Of a stretch of 64,000 nt of DNA, positions 55,263 through 64,000 are shown one piece after another. Each line of letters opens with the position of its first letter. Position 1 is the stretch's first letter. The DNA is from Roseiarcus sp963758335 (lineage in GTDB: Bacteria > Pseudomonadota > Alphaproteobacteria > Rhizobiales > Beijerinckiaceae), in assembly GCA_963758335.1 (NCBI GenBank), contig CAVWVF010000001.1, positions 1,550,001 through 1,614,000 of the forward strand, written 5' to 3'. A program made the position numbers and the translations under genes. The notes beneath the pieces were generated by a model that worked only from the letters and a program-made list of their open reading frames with translations, was not told the DNA's origin and searched no databases.

Positions 55263-57476
55263 TCACTCCAACCGCACCGTCACCGCGTCCGATGCGCCCT
55301 TGCCGTCCACCACCGACACCCGGGCGAACCCCGCCCCGTCCGGCTTCCACGCCGATTGTCGGCGGAGGTCGGCCTCGCCGACCGGCTCGCCGTTGACGAA
55401 CCAGGTGAAGGGCGGAGCGCCGCCGAGCGCTTTCAGCGCGAGGCGCGCATCGCGCGCCCCCTCCGCGAGGCCGAGGTCGATGCGGGCCCCGTCGGGCGGG
55501 AAGGCGATCTTCAGCGTCGCCGTCTCGGTTGCGGCCATTGTCTTCGGCGCGTCCTTGCGCAGGTGGCGGAGCGGCGGCGGCAGGTCGGCGGTGACGGAGG
55601 CGCTGAGCACGCCCTTCGGCGGCCGGATGATCTCGACCTCCCGCCCGAGCCGCTCGAAGGCGTCGAACAGGATCGGCGCCGCGGCTTGGCGGCCGATGAG
55701 GCCGGGCGTCGGGCCGTTGTCGGGCCGCCCGACCCAGACGGCGATCGTCGTTCTGCGGTCGAAGCCGACCGCCAGCGCGTCGCGGAAGCCGTAGGAGGTG
55801 CCGGTCTTGAAGGCGATGCGGCCGCTCAGAGCATTGGAGGGCGGCGGCGCGCCGCGCAAAATGTCGGCGACGTACCAGGCCGCGACCGGATCGGTGACGC
55901 GGCGCGGCCCGATGATCGGCGCCGCCCCGAGCTGCTCGATCAGCGCCGGGGCTTCGCCCCCGCGCGCGATTCCCGCATAAAGCCGGGCGATGTCGATCAG
56001 CGATACGCCGAGCCCGCCGAGGCCGATGGCGAGGCCGATCGGCGTCTCCTTCGGCAGCGCGACCTCGGCGCCGCTCCCATGCAGCCGCGCGAGGAAGGTC
56101 GCCGGCCCCACGTCGGCCAGGAGCTCGATCGCCGGGAGGTTGAGCGACATCTGCAGCGCCTTGCGCGCCGTCACCGTGCCCTGATAGCCGAGGTCGAAAT
56201 TCGCCGGCGCATAAGCCCCGTAGCGCGCCGGCCGGTCGAACAGCACCGTTTCGGGATGGGCGAGGCCCTCCTCGAAGGCGAGCGCATAGATGAAGGGTTT
56301 TAGCGCCGAACCCGGCGAGCGCGGCGCGCGCGACATGTCGATCGCCCCGTCGCGCGAAAGATCGTCGACGTCGGCCGCGCCGACGCGGGCGCGGATCTCG
56401 CCGGTAAAATTGTCGATGACGACGATCGCCGCGGAAAGTCTTGGTCCGAGCCGCGCGACGCTTTCCTTGGCCAGCGCCTCGAGCTTGCCCTGCAGCCGCC
56501 CGTCGATCGAGAGTCTTATGACCTTCGCGTGAGGCTCGGCCGCGACGGCCTCCTCGGCCGCGTGCGCCGCGAGCTCGGGAAACGGCCTTCGCGCCTGAGG
56601 GACGGGCTCGCCCCTGGCCGCCGCCGCGTCGTCCGCGCTGATGATCCCGCGCTCTAACACACGGCTCAGCACCCGGTCGCGCGCGGCGCGCGCCGCGGCG
56701 GGAAAACGGTCGGGACGGCGCCCTTCGGGAGACTGCGGCAGTGCGACGAGCAGCGCCGCCTCGGCGATGGTCAGCTTGAGCGGCTCCTTGCCGAAATAGG
56801 CGAGCGAGGCCGCGCGCACGCCCTCGAGATTGCCGCCGAAGGGAGCAAGGGTGAGGTACCGGTCGAGCACGCCGGACTTGCCGACCGCGCGCTCGATCTC
56901 GAGCGCGCGCGCGATCTGCCTCAGCTTCGCCGGCAGCGTCCGCTCGGCGCGCGGCTCGATCAGGCGCGCGACCTGCATCGTGAGCGTCGAGCCGCCCGAG
57001 ACGACATGGCCGCGCCAGAGCCACTGGCCGCCAGCGCGCAGGAGCGCGCGCGGGTCGACCCCGCGATGCTCATAGAAGCGCCCGTCCTCATAAGACACGA
57101 GCATCGCGAGATAGCGCGGATCGACGTCGTGCGTCGTCGCCTTGAGCCGCCAGCGCCCATCGGGCAGGGTGAAGGGACGCAACAGCCGGCCGTCGCGGTC
57201 GACGACGACGGTCGATCCGTCGCGCGAGGCCGCAAGGTCGAGCGGGCCGAGGCTCGCCGCGTAGCGCGACCAGGCGAGCGTCGCGGCGACGGCGGCGACG
57301 ACGGCGAGCGCAAGAACGGCGAGGGACACGAGGAGCCGGCGTTTCAGGCGCCCAATCGGCGCTCCCCTCTCCCTTTGCGGGAGAGGGGTTGGGGGTGAGG
57401 GGTCCGGCGGCGTCAGGCGCCTCTCGTCCTGCGCGCCTTGTGGCGCGGACCCCTCATCCGTCGCCTTCGGCGACAC
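55263..57476 (-). CDS. pbpC: Penicillin-binding protein 1C
   Basis: About 737 residues. A membrane anchor (LKRRLLVSLAVLALAVVAAV) precedes a GT51 glycosyltransferase (SYEDGRFYEHRGVDPRALLR, SGGSTLTMQVARLIEPRAER, FGGNLEGVRAASLAYFGKEP). A transpeptidase follows with SPGSALKPF (catalytic Ser and Lys), MSLNLPA and FKTGTSYGFRDALAVGFDRR, then a C-terminal BiPBP_C domain (FTWFVNGEPVGEADLRRQSA). It polymerises and cross-links peptidoglycan. It follows the alpha-2-macroglobulin gene, its usual partner. The first 50 residues from the chosen GTG are encoded by a palindromic repeat, so the native start may have been displaced. Confidence 0.85.
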   Translation of the reverse strand: MSPKATDEGSAPQGAQDERRLTPPDPSPPTPLPQRERGAPIGRLKRRLLVSLAVLALAVVAAVAATLAWSRYAASLGPLDLAASRDGSTVVVDRDGRLLRPFTLPDGRWRLKATTHDVDPRYLAMLVSYEDGRFYEHRGVDPRALLRAGGQWLWRGHVVSGGSTLTMQVARLIEPRAERTLPAKLRQIARALEIERAVGKSGVLDRYLTLAPFGGNLEGVRAASLAYFGKEPLKLTIAEAALLVALPQSPEGRRPDRFPAAARAARDRVLSRVLERGIISADDAAAARGEPVPQARRPFPELAAHAAEEAVAAEPHAKVIRLSIDGRLQGKLEALAKESVARLGPRLSAAIVVIDNFTGEIRARVGAADVDDLSRDGAIDMSRAPRSPGSALKPFIYALAFEEGLAHPETVLFDRPARYGAYAPANFDLGYQGTVTARKALQMSLNLPAIELLADVGPATFLARLHGSGAEVALPKETPIGLAIGLGGLGVSLIDIARLYAGIARGGEAPALIEQLGAAPIIGPRRVTDPVAAWYVADILRGAPPPSNALSGRIAFKTGTSYGFRDALAVGFDRRTTIAVWVGRPDNGPTPGLIGRQAAAPILFDAFERLGREVEIIRPPKGVLSASVTADLPPPLRHLRKDAPKTMAATETATLKIAFPPDGARIDLGLAEGARDARLALKALGGAPPFTWFVNGEPVGEADLRRQSAWKPDGAGFARVSVVDGKGASDAVTVRLE

Positions 57477-57505
57477 CTTCTCCCACAAGCGGAGAAGGGA
57501 TCGCC
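57360..57505. repeat. CTCTCCC and CTTCTCCC palindromes at the pbpC 5' end
   Basis: Two hairpin-forming units face each other: TCCCCTCTCCCTTTGCGGGA + GAGGGGTTGGGGGTGAGGGG, and CCCCTCATCCGTCGCCTTCG + GCGACACCTTCTCCCACAAG. They lie across the presumed start of pbpC and just after the alpha-2-macroglobulin stop. Confidence 0.7.
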
Positions 57506-57535
57506 ACTGATCGCGCGTACGGCCTCGAACCAGCC

Positions 57536-60500
57536 TCACTTCCCCGTCACCTCCATCTCGCCGAAGGCGGTGCGGCCGTAGCGCTCGGGATCGTACATGT
57601 CCTCGGCGGTCGCGGGCGGATAGACGTAATGGCCGGGCGCCACCGCCCGCACGACATAGGCGATATTGATGAACGCCGACTGGCCCTCGGAGCGGTCGAA
57701 GGCGGCGACGAAGCGGTCGTCGCGATATTCCGTATGGGTTGGAGTCTCGTCGCTGGTGAGCCACGAAAAACCCTCGACCGAGCCGCCGTCAACGAGCGCC
57801 GGATTGTCGATCTCGAGCCCCGCGGGCAGCCGGTCGACGATGAGCAGCTTGGCGTAGCGCGCCTGAACTCGGTCACCTTCAGCGCCACGACGACGCGCTG
57901 GTTCTGGGCGAGGCTCTGAAGGTCGATCTTCGTTCCGTCGAGCGTGTAGAACGTCCGCTCGATCGCGTAGCCGTGGGCGACGGCGGGGTCCTCCTCGATT
58001 GGCGAGCCCGAGATCGTCGTCACGAGCTGAGCCACGTTCTGTCCCGAATTCGCGATCGTGATCGGCTTGGCGAGCGCCGCGCCATTGAAGCGCCGGTTGA
58101 GCGCGCCCTCGACCTGCTTTCCGTCGACGCTGAACTCGCCGAGGCCGCCGCGCTCAGCGAGCGCCTCGGCGGCGAGGACCATCCAGTTCTTCTCCTGCGT
58201 GCTGGTGTAGGAGCGCTCGGCCCGCGCCGCCTCGACCGCGGCGCCTGCCCGGGGGATGGCCTCGCGCGGCGCCTCCTCGCTGCCGAGATCGGCCTCGGCC
58301 AGGAGCGCGAGCACCGCCGCCGCGTCGCGCAGGCGCGAGCCATAGTCGGGACGCGATGCGCCCTGGTCGCGCTCGGCGTCGAGCGCGGTCAGCGCCGCGG
58401 CGAAGGCCTTGCCCGCGCGAGCGCGGTCGCCGAGCATCGCGAGCCCCGCCCCGAGCTGCGCCTTGGCGAGCGGGGTCGAGAAGGCGTCGAGCTTGGCGTC
58501 GGAAAGATAGCGCAGATCGCCGATCACCGGCCGCCCGTTGCGGGCGAGGACATAGAGCGCGTAGGCGAGCGCCTGCGCGTTGTCCTTGTTCGGCCCGGAC
58601 GCGTTGACGACCGTGTTGCGCAGCCGGTCGAGCGCCTGGTCGAAGGCGCCCTGCGGCACGGCGAAATTGCGCTCGCGCGCGCGGGTGAGGAAGTCGGTGA
58701 CGAAGGCGTCGAGCCAGGGGTCGTCGTCGCTGTCGGCCGTCCACAGGCCGAAGGCGCCGTTCGCCCCCTGGCGGCTGAGCTCCCGCTCGATCGCCTGGCG
58801 AACCCTCCCGTCCAGGTCGGGATCGACGCCGAGGTTCTCGAGCGAGGCGAGCCGATTGGCGTAGAGAAGCGGCATCGCGCGGCTCACCGTCTGCTCAGAG
58901 CAGCCGTAAGGATAACGGTCGAGCGCCTCGATGAGCGCCGGCGCGTCGAGCGCGCCGAAGGGCGAGGCGGAAACGGCGATCGAGCCGGTTCCCGGAATGA
59001 AGTCGGCGAGGAGATCGCCGGAAATCGTCTGCGTCCCGCCGCCCGGCAGCGGCGTCACCGTGCGGCTGTAGACGTCGGGCGCGCCGGACAGGATGCCGAG
59101 CCTGAAATGCTGCGCCTCATCCGTCTTCGGGCCGGCCAGCCTGAGATCGAGCTCGGCGGTCCCTACGCCCGCCGCCGTGATCGGCATCGCGACCGACAGC
59201 CGCTGACGCGCCTCGAGCCGCACCGTCCGGCGGAGCGCGTCGGCGTCGGCCGTGAGCGGCCCGCGGATGTCGAGGTCGAGCATGTAGTCGCCCGCATCGC
59301 CCTCGACGTTGTCGATCTCGACATGCATCTCAGACCGGTCGCCGACGTCGAGGAAGCGCGGCAGGGTCGCCTCGACGACGATCGGATCGCGCACGACGAC
59401 GTCGGCTTCCGCGGAGCCGACCTTGTCCTTCGACCAGGCGACCGCGGCGAGCCGGACCGAGCCCGCGAACGCCGGCAGGTCGAAAGTCACCGTCGCCTCG
59501 CCCTCGGCGTCCAGCTTCACCACGCCGGAAAAGAGCGCGAGGGGCGGCTGCGTCGGCAGATTGCCCTCGAGATTGCCGCCGGTGTCTCCGCCTGTGTGGA
59601 TGGCGCCCGCCGCGCCTTGCATGCCGTCGATCAGCATGCCCCATAGGTCGCGGATCTCGATCGGAAGCTTGCGTTGACCGAAGAAATAGGCGCTCGGGTC
59701 CGGCGTCTTGAATCTGGTCAGGTTGAGAATGCCGATGTCGACCGCCGACACCGTCACCCGCGCCTCCTCTCCGGCTGCGAGGCCCGAGGCCTTGATCAGC
59801 AGGGTCATCGGCTCGCGCGGCTTGGCGCGCGCCGGCGCGCCGAGGGCAATGCCGAGCTTGCGCAATTCCGCCGCGACGCCGAACCAGGCGAGCCCGATCG
59901 CCCGGCCCGGCATGCGCAGCGCGGCGAGGTCGAGCGGACGGTGGGTCAGCGCGACCGCATAGGCGCCCGGGCCCCAGTCGGCCCCGACCGTGAACGGCAC
60001 GACGTTGTCGCCTGAGACGAGGTCGACGTCGATCAGGCGCTCGACGACGTCGCCGATCAGCGCGACCGTCGCCTTGCCGGCATAGGCGGAATTGATCCTG
60101 AGCTTCGCCTCGTCGCCGGGGGCGTAGTTCGTCCGGTCCAGCGTCACGACGGCGTTGTCGGGCGTGTCGGCGCTCGCCGTCCCCGACCAGCCGACGTCGA
60201 AGGTGAAGCTCGTCTCCTCGCCGTCGAGCGTCTTGACCTCGAGCCGGTGCGCCCCCCAGCCGATCGGCGTCGAGAACTTGACCGGACCGTCGGACCCGAT
60301 ATCGATCGCGCCGCTCGCAACCCGCTTCGACGACTTCACCGGCTCGAAGTTCCAGCGGCCGTCGGCGTTGAACCACTGGTAATCGTTGGTCACCTGGTAG
60401 AGCGACCATTCCGCACCTTCGCGCGCGACGCGCGAGCCCTCGGGCGCGACGGCGATCGCCTCGAAGGTCGCCACGTCGCCGGCGCTCAGCGATTCGCCGA

Positions 60501-62781
60501 AGTCCTTCTTGACCCCGACCATCACGCCCTTCGCCCGCACGCGCAGCGTGACCGTGCGCTCGACCGTGCGCCCTCCGGGCTCGCCGCCGTCGACGATGAG
60601 TTTCGCCTCGAGCGGCCGGGTCGCCGCCCCCTCCGGCAGGTCGACCGAAAGGTCCGCGTGGCCCTTGGCGTCGGTCCCAACCTTGTCCGTGAACTGGTTC
60701 TGGACGGGAGTGAACTCGTCGTCGGCGAGGCCCGCGACATAGCCCGGAAAGCCCGCGAGGGCGGCGTCCGCCACCGCCTGCAGGCGGATCGCGCCGGTGA
60801 CGTCGAGCCCGCTCGCCGGCGCGCCGTAGAGGAAGCGCGCGTCGAGCGTAAGCTCGACCGGCTCGCCCGGATCGATGAAGGGCTTCTTCGGATGCAAGGT
60901 GAAATCGAGCCGCTCGGGAATATAGTCCTTGAGCAGGAACGCGGTCTCGCCGATCGGGTCGCCCTTCGGGTCCGCGTAAGCCTCGATCGTCCACTTCCCG
61001 GGGGCCGAGCCCGGCAGGAGCGGAACGGCGAAGGCGCGACCGCCCATGCCCTCGTCGGGCAAGGTCGTGCGCTTGTACTCGACGCCGTCCGGCCGCTTGA
61101 CCACCAGCGTCAGCGGCAGGCCGGAGCTGGCGACGCCCTTGGCGTCGCGCAAGAGCGCGGTCGCGAACACGGTCTCGCCCGAGCGGTAGACGCCGCGTTC
61201 GGTATAGAGAAAGGCGTCGAGCCCGGCCGGCGCGTCGCGGCCGCCGACGCCGCGGTCGGTGAGGTCGAAGGCGTTTTGCGCGAGGTTGAGGAAATTGTAA
61301 TCGTCGCCGAGCGTCGCGACCAGGAGTCCCGGCGCCGAGCCGCCCTTGCCGCGCGACAGGCCCGGGTCGAAATCGACCCGGCCGTCGGGGCCGGTCGTCT
61401 TCGTCGCCAGCACCTCGTTGTTGCGGGCGACGAGCTTAAGCTGGACGCCGGCGAGCGGACCGGCGGAGCCGAGCGACTGGACGAGCGCGTGGACGCCATC
61501 GTCACCGGACATCGCAGTCAGGCCGAGGTCCGAGACGACCATCCACTGCGTCGCGAGCTGCATGGATTCCGCCTGCTCCGAATCGGCGGCTTTCTCTTTC
61601 CACGGACGCGCGGTGACGAGATAGACGCCGGGTTTCAGCGGCCCGACCGCCTTCATGACCGGGAATTCCGTCACCACGTCCTTGTTGAGCTTGGATGCTA
61701 CGTCCATCGAGCCGCTCCACACCTTCACGCCGTCCGTGTTCTCAATGTCCTGGGCGTGCGCAGTGTCGATCGGCTTGAGGAAATCGTCGCGGTTGACGGT
61801 CGCGATGAGGTTGCGGTCGCCGATGCGATAGACCTCGACGGCGACCTTGGCCGTGTTGACCGTGACCAGCGGCGCGCCCTGTTGCCCCTGGCGCGGCAGC
61901 ACATAGGCCTTGCCGGCGAAATGGGCCTGCGGCGACCGGTCGCGCACATAGATCTTGTAGTCGGCCGACTTCAGCAGGTTCTCGCCGACCGCCGACGGCA
62001 GGCCCTGGCGCAACACGATCGCGTAGCGCTCGCCGTGCTCGAGGCCCTCGACGCAGATCTGCTGGTCTTCGGCCGAGATCGCCGTGTTCGACGCGCCGGA
62101 CACCGCGACATAGGGCGAAAAGTCGGTCCTGCGCCCGAGCTCTTCGGAGAAGTTGAAGCAGACGCGCGGCGCGCTCAATTCGTTGTCGACCTTGTAGTCG
62201 AGAATGCGGAAGCCGTGCTCCTGGCGCATCGCCTCGTAGGTCTTGCGCACGTCGATGGTATCGCGCCGGTCGAGCGAGGCCTTGTAGGCGTCGAGCGCGC
62301 CCCGCCAGACCTCGTGCCGCGCGAGCAGGTCGCCGAGCGCGGCGAGCGCCACGGCCTGCGCGTCGGGCGCGGCGGAATGCTGGTAGGCGGCGTAGGCGGC
62401 GGTCGCGCCCTGCGTGACGAGATCCCAGCGGCCGTTCGCCTTGGCGTCGTCGGCCTTGACCGCGACGTTGGCGTAAGCGAGCCAGTTCGCCGAATCCTTG
62501 GGCGCGGCGGCCACCGCGGCGGCGGCGAGCTTTTGCGCGGCGTCGAACTTGCCCGCGGCCGCGGCGGAGGCGGAGGCCCTGCGCAGATCATCCGGCGTCT
62601 TGTTGGCGGCCTGTGCCCCGATCTTTGACGCTTCGATCCGCAGCGTCTCGGTCAGGCGCACGGCGTCGCTCGCCATGTCCTCGCGCGCGAATGGCTTCAC
62701 GTCCGCCGCGAGCGCGGCGCCCGCGCACGCCATGAACAAGATCAAGATAAGGAAGGCGACTGAGCGCAGCGCCTGCAGCAT
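57536..62781 (-). pseudogene. Bacterial alpha-2-macroglobulin, frameshifted near the 3' end
   Basis: About 1748 residues with a signal peptide (MLQALRSVAFLILILFMACA). It carries MG domains typical of bacterial alpha-2-macroglobulins (FLYTERGVYRSGETVFATAL, YIPERLDFTLHPKKPFIDPG, DIGILNLTRFKTPDPSAYFF) and the thioester motif CSEQ in RYPYGCSEQTVSRAM at about residue 1290. These periplasmic proteins trap foreign proteases and pair with PbpC, encoded just downstream. At about 57868 one base is missing (GAGTTCAGG for GAGGTTCAGG), and the last 110 residues (RYAKLLIVDRLPAGLEIDNP, TEYRDDRFVAAFDRS) continue in another frame to 57536. The rest is intact, so sequence error is plausible. Confidence 0.85.
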
Positions 62782-62878
62782 GATCGGATCTCCCAATTAA
62801 TGTCGTTGCTTTAGCACGCTCGCGGCGGTACGCCACAATCGGCCGCACGATCGACCGCGACGAACGTCCTGTCGACCT

Positions 62879-63291
62879 CTATCGGCGCCTGGGGCCAAAA
62901 GGGTTGAGCGTGCGAACGCCGAGGCCCTCGAAATCCCTCACGTTGCGGGTCACGACCGTCAGATCATGAACTTCTGCGGTGGCAGCGATCATCGCGTCTT
63001 CGATCAGACGATCCGGCCTTCGGTGCATGAGGCGCGCCCAGAAGCGGAAAGTTCGCGCGTCCATGCTGAGGATGTTGTAGGTCCGGCGACCTTATCCAGC
63101 CAAGCCTCGATTTCCCCTGCCTTGTGTTGGTCCTGCCCGCGTGTGATCTCGATGCCGGCCTGGATTTCTCCGATCGTGACGGCGGAAAGATGCAAGCGCT
63201 CATCGTCCACGCTCTCGAGCCAAGCGACCGCTGCGCCGTGCGGACGAACCCGGCGCAGCTCCGACACGACGTTCGTATCGAGAAGGTACAT
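62879..63291 (-). pseudogene. VapC-type PIN-domain toxin, frameshifted
   Basis: The first part (MYLLDTNVVSELRRVRPHGA, HLSAVTIGEIQAGIEITRGQ) and the second (MDARTFRFWARLMHRRPDRL, IEDAMIAATAEVHDLTVVTR, NVRDFEGLGVRTLNPF) form a complete PIN ribonuclease. The acidic residues are Asp in LLDTN, Glu in IGEIQ, Asp in IEDAMIAA and Asp in VRDFEG. A one-base loss near 63080 (GGACCTACAAC) separates the parts. It begins 5 bases after a Phd/YefM-type antitoxin gene. As read, the toxin would be truncated and probably inactive. Confidence 0.8.
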
Positions 63292-63296
63292 CGCCG

Positions 63297-63554
63297 TCAG
63301 ACGAGTTCGCCGGGCGCGCGCCGCCGCCTGCCGCCTCGAGCGGGAACGTTCAGCTCTCCTCTCCCTCCGTCGGCCAACAGCAATGCCTTCAGCGTGGGCT
63401 TGGCCGACTGCTCCAGCCGTTCCCAGTCCTTCGCGGGAACGAGAACGGCGGCGTCGGCGCCTCGCCGGGTGATTAGCTGGGGCCCCTCATTCAGGCATGT
63501 TTCGAGCAACTCGCTGAATCGGGCCTTCGCGGCCTGAACCGGCCAGCTCTTCAT
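63297..63554 (-). CDS. Phd/YefM-type antitoxin
   Basis: 85 residues with the N-terminal Phd/YefM DNA-binding fold (MKSWPVQAAKARFSELLETC, GPQLITRRGADAAVLVPAKD, WERLEQS) and a Lys/Arg-rich tail that would bind the toxin. It precedes the VapC-type PIN gene by 5 bases, forming a type II toxin-antitoxin pair that represses its own promoter in known cases. The promoter should lie in the short gap up to the 113-bp repeat at 63587. Confidence 0.85.
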   Translation of the reverse strand: MKSWPVQAAKARFSELLETCLNEGPQLITRRGADAAVLVPAKDWERLEQSAKPTLKALLLADGGRGELNVPARGGRRRRAPGELV

Positions 63555-63586
63555 GGGGTGCCTCCGACCCAGAGACTAGCCCGATA

Positions 63587-63699
63587 ACTAGACGATCGAT
63601 TCCATGAAACCGCTCAATTGCTTAATTGGCCTTCGATCCACGGAATGCGGCCGTTTCGAGCATCCCATGGGATTCGAACTTTGGAAGCGCCCGACTAGT
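63587..63699 (+). repeat. 113-bp dispersed repeat, copy 2
   Basis: Same orientation and length as 9179-9291, with one mismatch (CCCATGGGATTCGAA here, CCCAAGGGATTCGAA there). This copy has the better hairpin, TTCGAGCATCCCATGGGATT + CGAA. It lies between two toxin-antitoxin loci and cuts off a vapC reading frame after 17 codons. Confidence 0.85.
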
Positions 63700-63751
63700 C
63701 ACGATCAAGGCCGCAGAGACGGGAGAGCGCCGACGCTTCGACCAGGATCAC
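63700..63751 (-). pseudogene. Truncated vapC start
   Basis: After the antitoxin frame, GTG at 63751 opens VILVEASALSRLCGLDR, the usual first strand of a VapC PIN toxin (VILVDxS). It overlaps the antitoxin stop as GTGA. The frame is cut at 63699 by the 113-bp repeat. The remaining toxin is not seen in the window. Confidence 0.5.
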
Positions 63752-63944
63752 GCTGACGTTGGCCGACGTCTCGCGGCGTCTGGAGGTTCGGCTCGCTGGC
63801 GCCCAGACGCGCCAGCCGCCGCGCGCTTTCCCGCTCGATCAGAGCCTTGAGCGCCTCGCGGACCAGACTCGACTTCTCCTTTAGACCGGTGAGCGCCTGA
63901 GCCTTGGCCACAAGCTGGTCGTCGAGCGCCAGCGTCGTGCGCAT
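63748..63944 (-). pseudogene. VapB-type antitoxin, C-terminal frameshift
   Basis: MRTTLALDDQLVAKAQALTG then LKEKSSLVREALKALIERES and ARRLARLGASEPNLQ is a typical ribbon-helix-helix VapB. The expected Arg-rich end (RRRPTSA) and a stop at 63748 that overlaps the toxin start lie one base out of frame, near 63785. As read, the frame instead runs to 63705. Its toxin partner is truncated by the 113-bp repeat. The locus is thus an orphan antitoxin remnant. Confidence 0.7.
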
Positions 63945-64000
63945 TCAGCTCTCTCTCAGTTGGCACCAATTCTGTCATCGTTTGATGCCGGAAGGTGCCC

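Noticed and set aside
60247..62628. 793-codon frame antisense to the alpha-2-macroglobulin
   Set aside because: Shadow frame; the minus strand carries the signal peptide and MG domains.

Overview
The window is GC-rich DNA (with one visibly AT-richer island) from what looks like an alphaproteobacterium of the order Hyphomicrobiales (Rhizobiales). The evidence is the codon use, the Frc-type sugar importer, the bacterial alpha-2-macroglobulin/PbpC pair, and families of intergenic palindromes of a kind common in Bradyrhizobium-like and Beijerinckiaceae-like genomes. I cannot fix the family or genus from the sequence alone.

Layout. Bases 1-1.1 kb hold a DUF4239 membrane protein. From 1.3 to 4.4 kb lies an AT-richer, decaying island: a TPR gene, two tiny membrane ORFs, a C-terminal scrap of a REP-associated transposase and a broken Ser/Thr kinase. 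From 4.4 to 9.3 kb is an insertion-sequence zone: an IS630 copy split by an IS1595 copy, a second IS630, an IS110 scrap and a 113-bp repeat whose second copy sits 54 kb away at 63.6 kb. From 9.3 to 10.7 kb are a broken GNAT gene, a secreted hypothetical protein and tRNA-Ala(GGC). From 11.3 to 19.2 kb comes the most interesting locus: a 1665-aa all-in-one pyruvate:ferredoxin-type oxidoreductase overlapping a 951-aa protein that fuses NfnB-like and NfnA-like domains. From 19.3 to 26.7 kb is a sugar/sugar-acid catabolic cluster: mutarotase, SDR, ABC importer, enolase-superfamily dehydratase and GntR/FadR regulator as one operon, with an SMP-30 lactonase divergent.

From 26.8 to 31.2 kb are a class III cyclase with TolB-like and TPR parts, a monoheme c-type cytochrome and a PQQ-propeller protein, plus a duplicated remnant of the propeller gene. 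From 31.4 to 36 kb are an IS5-family element, a TIM-barrel isomerase, an aldo/keto reductase and dinB. From 36.2 to 49.7 kb are lhr, an amidohydrolase / alpha-beta hydrolase / zinc-type dehydrogenase operon, msrA, a bifunctional beta-oxidation protein and thiolase (with a DUF559 gene between them) and a hydrolase. From 50 to 55.2 kb a Tat-exported ferritin-like gene is split by an IS630 element, followed by a small HTH gene and an IS66 element. From 55.2 to 64 kb are pbpC, a bacterial alpha-2-macroglobulin and two toxin-antitoxin loci.

Two themes cut across the window. First, four mobile elements can be bounded to the base by terminal inverted repeats and target duplications: IS1595 with 8 bp, IS5 with TTA, IS630 with TA, IS66 with 8 bp. 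Second, at least fourteen otherwise well-kept reading frames carry one or more single-base shifts, several in G or A runs. This could be residual indel error in the assembly, real decay, or both. The TPR gene, with two in-frame stops, is the clearest case of real decay.
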